Assembly: GCA_016927095.1 (NCBI GenBank)
Contig: JAFGNI010000124.1
Location: 1 to 11,695 of the forward strand
DNA: 11,695 bases
DNA from: Anaerolineae bacterium
GTDB taxonomy: Bacteria; Chloroflexota; Anaerolineae; B4-G1; SLSP01
Direction: 5' to 3'
Part shown: piece by piece, positions 6,829 to 11,695 of the stretch
How positions within the stretch are numbered: position 1 is the stretch's first letter
Layout of the letters: every line of letters begins with the position of its first letter
Position numbers and translations under genes: made by a program
The notes under the pieces: model-generated
Told to the model about the DNA's origin: nothing
The model's input: the letters and a program-made list of their open reading frames with translations, nothing else
The model's database searches: none

Positions 6829-7392
6829 ATGATCGAGCGTATTCTCGGTGTCTTCAAGCTGGATCGGGCGGTCTTTGCGGAAGTCGAACATGATGAATCC
6901 GCGACCACGCAAGCCGCCATCGTTGTTGCCATCGTCGCCGCGCTGTCCGTGGTCGGCACCATTCTTCAGTCGCTCTTGACGTTGGTCCGCGGCGGGGAGC
7001 TGCAAATCGGCGGGCTCCTCCTTGGCATTGTCGTCACCTTTGTCCTCGCCTTCGTGAACTGGGCGGTCTGGTCCGGCGTGACCTATCTCGTCGGCACGCG
7101 GCTCTTCAAAGGCGAGGCGACCTTGCAGGAGATGCTGCGGGTGATCGGCTTCGCCTCTGCGCCCCGGATGCTGCAGATCATCCCGTGCATCGGAGGGATT
7201 GTGGGCTCGATCTGGGCGCTGATCGCCAGCTACTTCGCGATCAAAGAGGGATTGGACCTCGACGACACCGGCACGATCGTCACCATTCTGGTCGGGTGGT
7301 TGATCACGGTCGTGATAGGTTTCCTCGTCGGACTGTTGGGTGTGGGGGGTGCGATGGGTGTAGGGGCCTTGAGCGGGCTCCTGGGTGGGTGA
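6829..7392 (+). CDS. Yip1-family integral membrane protein
   Basis: A 187-residue membrane protein with a short polar N-terminus (MIERILGVFKLDRAVFAEVE, 1-20) and then four to five hydrophobic segments at about 28-50, 59-90 (possibly two passes), 105-137 and 147-172. It ends in a Gly-rich tail. The N-terminal pattern, an 'I/L-L..F.L....F.E....' stretch before the first helix, and the mid-protein FASAPRMLQIIPCIGGIVGSIW block are typical of bacterial Yip1/YIF1-domain proteins, whose function is unknown. The start at 6829 has AAGGAGGG (6817-6824) 4-5 bases ahead. An in-frame ATG at 6766 lacks such a site. It has its own promoter region and a strong terminator, so it is probably a single-gene transcript. 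Nothing links it to dnaE or to the suf genes beyond position. Confidence 0.75.
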   Translation: MIERILGVFKLDRAVFAEVEHDESATTQAAIVVAIVAALSVVGTILQSLLTLVRGGELQIGGLLLGIVVTFVLAFVNWAVWSGVTYLVGTRLFKGEATLQEMLRVIGFASAPRMLQIIPCIGGIVGSIWALIASYFAIKEGLDLDDTGTIVTILVGWLITVVIGFLVGLLGVGGAMGVGALSGLLGG

Positions 7393-7427
7393 CGTCTCCG
7401 GCTGAACGCAGCCTTGTAACAACCCAG

Positions 7428-7455
7428 ACCGGCACGCTAAGCGTGCCGGTTTTTT
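7428..7455 (+). terminator. Rho-independent terminator
   Basis: ACCGGCACGC (7428-7437) pairs perfectly with GCGTGCCGGT (7441-7450) around a 3-base loop TAA and runs straight into six T residues (7450-7455). It lies 36 bases after the stop of the Yip1-like gene and 33 bases before the suf promoter, cleanly separating the two transcripts. Confidence 0.93.
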
Positions 7456-7488
7456 ATGCGCAGGACGGCATTAATTTACCAGAAAAAC

Positions 7489-7516
7489 TTGACAAAAACC
7501 CAGAGTGACCTATACT
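7489..7516 (+). promoter_or_regulatory. Sigma70-type promoter of the suf genes
   Basis: TTGACA (7489-7494, full consensus), a 16-base spacer and TATACT (7511-7516). Transcription would start near 7523, giving a leader of about 44 nt before sufC. Two short inverted repeats overlap it: CTTGA (7488-7492) with TCAAG (7516-7520), and GAGT (7503-7506) with ACTC (7514-7517). They could be an operator for an Fe-S-responsive repressor. Neither matches an IscR or SufR site that I can recognise. Confidence 0.75.
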
Positions 7517-7566
7517 CAAGGCGGGCGCTGGGGCGCCGGAAACCAGACCTATCAAGGAGAACCTGG

Positions 7567-8364
7567 ATGCCGTTAGAGATTCGCGATCTGCACGTGGCTG
7601 TGGAGGGGAAGGAAATCCTGAAAGGCGTGAGCCTGGAGGTGGCGCGTGGGAGCACGCACGCCCTGATGGGCCCCAACGGCTCGGGCAAGAGCACGTTGTC
7701 CTATGCGCTGATGGGCCATCCCAAGTACCAGGTTATGCAGGGCGATATGCTTCTCGACGGCGAGAGCTTGCTGGCGATGTCCCCGGACCAACGGGCCCGG
7801 GCGGGCCTCTTCTTGGGGATGCAGCATCCCGTCGCCGTCTCCGGCGTCACCCTCTATTCCTTTCTGCACGCTGCGACCAGCGCGATGCGGGGCTACGGCG
7901 ATGAGGCAAGACAAGCACCGCGCGGACGGCTCAACGCCCATCTGATGCCGATGCGCGAGTTTCGTAAGGAACTCAATGAGAAGATGGACGCCCTGCAGAT
8001 GGAACCGGCTTTCCTGCGTCGCTACCTGAATGAGGGATTCTCCGGCGGCGAGAAGAAACGCGCCGAGGTCCTGCAGATGGCGCTGCTCCAGCCCAAGATC
8101 GCCATCCTGGACGAGATCGACTCGGGGCTCGATATCGACGCACTCCGCATCGTCGCGGAGGGCGTCAACATTCTGCAGGATGAGCTGAACATGGGCCTGC
8201 TGGTCATCACCCACTACCAGCGCATCCTCAACTACATCCATCCCGACGTCGTCCACATCTTCCTGGACGGGCGCATCGTCAAGACAGGGGATGCGCGTCT
8301 TGTGGAAGTGCTCGAGGCGGAGGGCTATGAGTGGGTGCGGCAAGAGATGGCAATTGGGGGATAA
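7567..8364 (+). CDS. sufC: Fe-S cluster assembly ATPase SufC
   Basis: A 265-residue ABC-type ATPase, the energy-supplying subunit of the cytoplasmic SufBC2D scaffold for Fe-S cluster assembly. It shows Walker A GPNGSGKS (35-42), the Q-loop Q86 in GMQHP, the SufC-typical signature FSGGEKKR (158-165), Walker B IAILDE ending in catalytic E183 followed by IDSGLD, and the H-loop H216 in VITHYQRIL. There is no membrane segment, as expected. The start has AAGGAG (7554-7559) 7 bases ahead, and the protein begins MPLEIRDLHV as in relatives. It is first in the suf transcript. The gap to sufB is 67 bp and is filled largely by a 40-bp palindrome. Length and motifs are normal, and I see no missing residue. 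Confidence 0.97.
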   Translation: MPLEIRDLHVAVEGKEILKGVSLEVARGSTHALMGPNGSGKSTLSYALMGHPKYQVMQGDMLLDGESLLAMSPDQRARAGLFLGMQHPVAVSGVTLYSFLHAATSAMRGYGDEARQAPRGRLNAHLMPMREFRKELNEKMDALQMEPAFLRRYLNEGFSGGEKKRAEVLQMALLQPKIAILDEIDSGLDIDALRIVAEGVNILQDELNMGLLVITHYQRILNYIHPDVVHIFLDGRIVKTGDARLVEVLEAEGYEWVRQEMAIGG

Positions 8365-8369
8365 GGGAT

Positions 8370-8409
8370 AGGGGCCACGGCACAACGCTAGCGTTGTGCC
8401 GTGGCCCCT
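8370..8409. repeat. 40-bp perfect palindrome between sufC and sufB
   Basis: Every base from 8370 to 8409 has its complement in the mirrored place. The centre is AACGCTAGCGTT and the outer arms are AGGGGCCACGG / CCGTGGCCCCT. It begins 6 bases after the sufC stop and ends 22 bases before the sufB ATG. As RNA it would fold into a stem of nearly 20 bp. No T-run follows, so it is not a classical terminator. It could protect or punctuate the mRNA, act as a dyad binding site, or be a small inserted palindromic element. Confidence 0.85.
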
Positions 8410-8431
8410 GCCCCCATCGAAAGACACAAGC

Positions 8432-9841
8432 ATGACGACAGATCAAGACGCCTTACGCAGCATCAAAGAACAGGAGCGCTACGATTTCCGGACGGAGATC
8501 GACTACGCACACCGGTCGCGCCGGGGGATTGGCGAGGACGTGGTGCGCGAGATCTCGGCGCTCAAGGGCGAGCCCGCGTGGATGCTGGAGTTCCGGTTGA
8601 AGGCGCTGGACATCTTTTTCCAGATGCCGATGCCAACGTGGGGCGTCGACCTGGGGGCACTGGACTTCGAAGAGTTCTACTACTTCATGCGCGCGACGCC
8701 GAAGAGCGAACGGACTTGGGACGAGGTACCGGAGAGCATCAAGGACACCTTTGAGAAACTGGGAATCCCGGAGGCAGAGCGCAAGTTCCTAGCGGGCGTC
8801 GAGACCCAGATGGACTCCGAATCGGTCTACAGCTCGCTCAAGGCGGAGTGGGAGAGCCAGGGCATCATCTTTGTGGATATGGACACAGCCGTCCGCGAGC
8901 ACGGCGACCTGGTCCGGGCCCACATCAGCACCGCAGTGCCCATGCGCGACAACAAGTTCGCCGCGCTCAACAGCGCTTTCTGGTCCGGAGGCAGCTTTGT
9001 CTACGTCCCAAAGGGGGTCGACGTCGAGATTCCGCTGCAGGCCTATTTCCGCATCAATGCCCAGAGCTTGGGGCAGTTCGAACGCACCATCATCATTGCC
9101 GATGAGGGCAGCAACGTTCACTATATTGAGGGCTGCACGGCACCGCAGTACACGGAGGCGGCGCTCCATACCGGTGTCATCGAGATCTTCGTGAAGAAGG
9201 GCGCCCATGCCCGCTACACGACAATCCAGAACTGGTCGCACAACGTCTACAATCTGGTCACCCAGCGCGCCGTCGTCGATGAGGACGGCGCCATGGAGTG
9301 GGTGGACGGCAACCTAGGCAGCGGTGTGACGATGAAGTATCCCGCGGTCATCCTAAAGGGCGCCCGTGCCCACGGTGAGGTGCTCTCCATCGCCTTCGCC
9401 GGCGACGACCAGCATTACGACGCCGGGGCCAAGGCCATCCATCTGGCGCCGGACACCAGCTCGATCATCACCTCCAAGTCGATCAGCAAGGGGAACGGTC
9501 GCTCCGGCTTCCGCGGGCTCGTGCGCGTGGCCCGCGGCGCGGAGCGTGCGCAGTCCAAAGTGGTCTGCGACGCGCTGCTCTTGGACCCCGAGTCGCGCTC
9601 CGACACCTACCCCTACATCGACGTCAGCGAGGACGACACGATCATTGAACACGAGGCGACGGTCAGCAAGATCAGCGAGGACCAGCTCTTCTACCTGATG
9701 AGCCGGGGCTTGAGCGAGGAGCAGGCCTCCGCCATCATCATCAGCGGTTTCCTCGAGCCCTTCGTCAAGGAACTGCCCATGGAATATGCCGTGGAACTGA
9801 ACCGGCTGGTCCAGTTGCAGATGGAAGGGTCGGTAGGATAG
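8432..9841 (+). CDS. sufB: Fe-S cluster assembly scaffold protein SufB
   Basis: A 469-residue SufB, the core scaffold on which Fe-S clusters are built with SufC and SufD. Most of the protein is the beta-helix SufBD domain (about 150-440). The two functionally important cysteines of the family appear to be present: C235 in IEGCTAP (matching E. coli C254) and C379 in KVVCDALLLD (in the place of C405). The conserved EHEATVSKISEDQLFYLMSRG block spans 406-426. The ATG at 8432 gives the usual N-terminus (short polar lead, then EQERYDFRTEI). It has no clear ribosome site: the preceding bases are GAAAGACACAAGC. A GTG at 8396 is in frame but lies inside the 40-bp palindrome, so I rejected it. Translation may depend on coupling to sufC or on the hairpin. 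It is followed by sufD after 6 bp. Confidence 0.97.
   Translation: MTTDQDALRSIKEQERYDFRTEIDYAHRSRRGIGEDVVREISALKGEPAWMLEFRLKALDIFFQMPMPTWGVDLGALDFEEFYYFMRATPKSERTWDEVPESIKDTFEKLGIPEAERKFLAGVETQMDSESVYSSLKAEWESQGIIFVDMDTAVREHGDLVRAHISTAVPMRDNKFAALNSAFWSGGSFVYVPKGVDVEIPLQAYFRINAQSLGQFERTIIIADEGSNVHYIEGCTAPQYTEAALHTGVIEIFVKKGAHARYTTIQNWSHNVYNLVTQRAVVDEDGAMEWVDGNLGSGVTMKYPAVILKGARAHGEVLSIAFAGDDQHYDAGAKAIHLAPDTSSIITSKSISKGNGRSGFRGLVRVARGAERAQSKVVCDALLLDPESRSDTYPYIDVSEDDTIIEHEATVSKISEDQLFYLMSRGLSEEQASAIIISGFLEPFVKELPMEYAVELNRLVQLQMEGSVG
9835..9838 (+). promoter_or_regulatory. Weak ribosome binding site for sufD
   Basis: AGGA overlapping the end of sufB, 9 bases before the ATG at 9848. It favours that start over the downstream ATG at 9923, which is preceded by CCCTCCAACG and has no such site. 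Confidence 0.4.
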
Positions 9842-9847
9842 CGCACG

Positions 9848-11233
9848 ATGACTGAGAACCTCGATAACACCAACGTTCAAACGTTCAAACGTTCAAACGC
9901 TTCAACGTTAGCCCCTCCAACGATGGCCCCCATTGCTCGCGACACCGTCGAGATGATCTCCGAGCTCTATGACGAGCCGGCATGGATGCGGGCGGCCCGG
10001 ACGCAGGCCTGGGAGCAGTACACGGAGATGGCGCTACCGAATCCGAAAGAAGAGGCCTGGCGCCGCACGGATCTGGGCCGCTATCCGCTGGATACCATGG
10101 CTGTGGCCTTCTCCGGCGCGGAGCTGGACGGCATCCACGACCTGCCGCCTTGCTGGGACTACGTCCTGGCGCCGGTGGAGCTCGTCTCGGGCTTGCTGGT
10201 CCACTGTAACGGGGCGCGCACCTACGTTACGATGCGCCGCGACGACGCCCAACGTGGGGTGACCTTCGAGGGCCTCCACACGGCGCTCCAGACCCACGGG
10301 GACCTGATTCGCCGCTACTGGATGCGCGGGATGACCACGCGCCCGGACTTCAACAAGTTCACGGCGCTCAACGCGGCGCTCTGGCACGGGGGCACCTTCG
10401 TGCACGTACCCGCAGGGGTCAGCGTTGCCCGCCCGCTACAGTCCTTGATCGCCTATGATGCCGAAGGCGGCACCGGGCTCCACCACACGCTGCTCATCGC
10501 GGAAAAGGGCAGCCGCGTCACGCTCATCCAAGATCGCGTCTCCCAGGATCGTGAGGACACCGCCAACAGCGAGGTTGTCGAGCTCTACGCGGAGGCGGGC
10601 TCGTGGGTGCGCTACGTCAGCCTGCAGCATTGGGGGCCGCGCCGGCATTCCGTCTCCGTGCAGGAGGCGCGGGTGGCACGGGACGCCAACTTCGTCTGGG
10701 TTGCCGGGTCGATGGGCGGCAGCATGACCAAGGAGTTCCTCCGCACCGGCTTGGCAGAGCCCGGTGCGAGGTCGACGATGGCGGGCTTCGGCTTTATCCG
10801 GGGCAACCAACATCTCGATCAATCGACCTACCAGCATCACCGGGCCCCAGACACCTACAGCGACCTGCTCTTCCGCAACGTCCTGCGCGACCGCGCCCGC
10901 ACGGTCTTCTACGGGATGATCCGCGTGGAGACCGAGGCCGGCGGCGGGACCGAGGGGTACCAGGCCAACAACAACCTGCTCCTGGACGACGCCCGCGCCC
11001 ACGCCATCCCGGGTCTGGAGATCATCGCCAATGACGTCCGCTGCAGCCATGGCGCGACCGTCTCAAAGATCGATCCGGAGGAGAAATTCTATCTGCGTGC
11101 GCGGGGTATCCCCGAACCCGAGGCCGAGAGCCTGATCGTCCAGGGCTTCATCCGCCCCATCATCGAGCGGGTGCCCCTCGCGCATATGCGCGACCGGCTG
11201 GAGACGGAGATCGCAGACAAATTCTGGCACTAG
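9848..11233 (+). CDS. sufD: Fe-S cluster assembly protein SufD
   Basis: A 461-residue SufD, the partner of SufB in the SufBC2D scaffold; the SufB-SufD interface is the proposed site of cluster assembly. An N-terminal helical part (about 28-100, DEPAWMRAARTQAWEQYTEM at 42-61) leads into the SufBD beta-helix domain (about 150-440). The C-terminal block CSHGATVSKIDPEEKFYLRARG (399-420 in outline) holds H401, in the place of the SufD histidine reported as important in E. coli (H360). The start is uncertain. ATG 9848 has a weak AGGA site and follows sufB by 6 bp, but residues 9-20 are encoded by an 8-bp tandem repeat, and homology-like sequence begins only near M26 (ATG 9923). If 9923 is the start, the protein has 436 residues. 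It is the last suf gene seen here, with no sufS or sufU behind it. Confidence 0.95.
   Translation: MTENLDNTNVQTFKRSNASTLAPPTMAPIARDTVEMISELYDEPAWMRAARTQAWEQYTEMALPNPKEEAWRRTDLGRYPLDTMAVAFSGAELDGIHDLPPCWDYVLAPVELVSGLLVHCNGARTYVTMRRDDAQRGVTFEGLHTALQTHGDLIRRYWMRGMTTRPDFNKFTALNAALWHGGTFVHVPAGVSVARPLQSLIAYDAEGGTGLHHTLLIAEKGSRVTLIQDRVSQDREDTANSEVVELYAEAGSWVRYVSLQHWGPRRHSVSVQEARVARDANFVWVAGSMGGSMTKEFLRTGLAEPGARSTMAGFGFIRGNQHLDQSTYQHHRAPDTYSDLLFRNVLRDRARTVFYGMIRVETEAGGGTEGYQANNNLLLDDARAHAIPGLEIIANDVRCSHGATVSKIDPEEKFYLRARGIPEPEAESLIVQGFIRPIIERVPLAHMRDRLETEIADKFWH
9872..9910 (+). repeat. 8-bp tandem repeat at the 5' end of sufD
   Basis: Three exact copies of AACGTTCA (9872-9895) are followed by a decayed copy with one extra base (9896-9904, AACGCTTCA) and a partial one (9905-9910). 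The tract is much richer in A and T than the surrounding code. The 8-bp period is not a multiple of three, so gain or loss of a copy would shift the frame from ATG 9848 but leave ATG 9923 untouched. Confidence 0.85.
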
Positions 11234-11449
11234 CGTCAATTGGGTGAGAGGAGCATAACGATACTTTAGTCGAGACATGTTTGGCGGGTAGCAACACGGC
11301 GGAAGCGGCGCTGGCCACGCCGATGACGGCGGCAACATGAACTATGGATGCCGACACAACAATCTTCCGGCCCCATACAGCGACATCTGGTAGGTATCCT
11401 GTGGTTTACCGAAGATAGCGTGGGGGGTAACCACCCCAAGGAGGTCCAG
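11234..11449. other. Intergenic gap after sufD
   Basis: These 216 bases hold no gene I can support. A weak CGGCG / CGCCG stem (11306-11310 with 11318-11322) lacks a T-run, so no terminator for sufD is evident. No convincing promoter for the next gene is seen. The nearest box is GATACT (11260-11265) without a -35 partner. Confidence 0.5.
11438..11445 (+). promoter_or_regulatory. Strong ribosome binding site for the 3'-edge gene
   Basis: AAGGAGGT, a near-perfect anti-16S match, with 5 bases to the ATG at 11450. It is the main reason for calling a gene here although the frame runs off the window. TGGGG (11421-11425) can pair with CCCCA (11434-11438) just ahead of it. Confidence 0.8.
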
Positions 11450-11695
11450 ATGCGACGCTCGATAGTCAGTTTCGCGATACTGTTGTTCACAGTTGTAGCA
11501 GCTCTGCTCGTCTTAGCCACGCCCGACGTCCTCTCCTACGCACCGAGAGCCCCAGCAGCACCGGCCCAAGCGGCGGTCATCGACATTCCACCCATCCAGA
11601 TGACACCGGATATCGAAGGCGATTGTGCCGAATATGTAGGCCTTGCCTTCACGGATACGTTCACCTATGCAGATGGCTCCACAGCCACCATCTAC
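11450..11695 (+). CDS. Secreted protein, N-terminal part only (possible CBM9/DOMON-like domain)
   Basis: An open frame of 82 codons with no stop before the window ends. It starts with a signal peptide: a basic MRR, then a hydrophobic core SFAILLFTVVAALLVLA (7-23), then an Ala/Pro-rich stretch (31-42) with likely signal peptidase sites after A31 or A41. The mature part begins VIDIPPIQMTPDIEGDCAEY (43-62). The pattern P-x-I-x-G-x-C-x-E-Y followed by a Gly/Asp-rich strand (FTYADGSTATIY, 71-82) resembles the opening of CBM9-like or DOMON-like extracellular beta-sandwich domains. That likeness rests on very little sequence. It probably acts outside the cell or at the envelope and has no evident tie to the suf genes. 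The start is supported by AAGGAGGT 5 bases ahead. Confidence 0.7.
   Translation, partial: MRRSIVSFAILLFTVVAALLVLATPDVLSYAPRAPAAPAQAAVIDIPPIQMTPDIEGDCAEYVGLAFTDTFTYADGSTATIY

Noticed and set aside
8396..8431. GTG start for sufB at 8396
   Set aside because: It falls inside the 40-bp palindrome and adds residues (Pro-rich) not typical of SufB. The ATG at 8432 gives the family N-terminus.
7573..8433. Minus-strand open frame of 286 codons opposite sufC
   Set aside because: It covers sufC almost exactly in the opposite strand. SufC has all ABC motifs, and the antisense product has none.
11306..11322. Stem after sufD as a terminator
   Set aside because: It has only 5 bp and no T-run on either strand.

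Overview
The window is GC-rich bacterial chromosome carrying housekeeping genes. I see no insertion sequence, phage gene, CRISPR array, tRNA or rRNA. The gene set is a long DnaE1-type polymerase with an intact PHP domain and a Thermus/Chloroflexota-style C-terminal module, a compact sufC-sufB-sufD cluster, a Yip1-like membrane protein and a lipid- or cell-wall-type GNAT protein. Together with strong GGAGG ribosome sites and sigma70-type promoters this best fits Chloroflexota or a similar GC-rich lineage. That assignment is an inference from protein resemblance and was not tested.

Layout. Positions 1-224 hold no gene I can defend but carry three hairpins, two of which look like REP elements in opposite orientation. 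The minus strand from about 6639 down to 225 is one gene string: a near-consensus promoter (6611-6639), a 177-nt leader, dnaE (6427-2420), a GNAT-fold protein (2400-1273, only 19 bp after dnaE) and a TIM-barrel sugar phosphate isomerase/epimerase (1139-225). The last two genes are separated by 133 bp containing a 98-bp inverted-repeat element. From about 6698 the plus strand takes over. A Yip1-family membrane protein (6829-7392) has its own promoters and a textbook rho-independent terminator (7428-7455). Then a promoter (7489-7516) drives sufC (7567-8364), sufB (8432-9841) and sufD (9848-11233). A gap of 216 bp follows, and then the first 82 codons of a secreted protein that runs off the window (11450-11695).

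How the genes work together. SufB, SufC and SufD form the SufBC2D scaffold that assembles Fe-S clusters, with SufC supplying ATPase activity. The cysteine desulfurase and sulfur carrier (SufS with SufU or SufE) that normally feed it are not present on either side within this window. DnaE is the replicative polymerase subunit. The two genes behind it have no obvious replication role and probably share only its transcript.

The less ordinary signals are non-coding. They are a 40-bp perfect palindrome between sufC and sufB, a frame-breaking 8-bp tandem repeat at the 5' end of sufD, the inverted-repeat element ahead of the isomerase gene, and the REP-like pair at the left edge. I found no convincing new multi-gene system.
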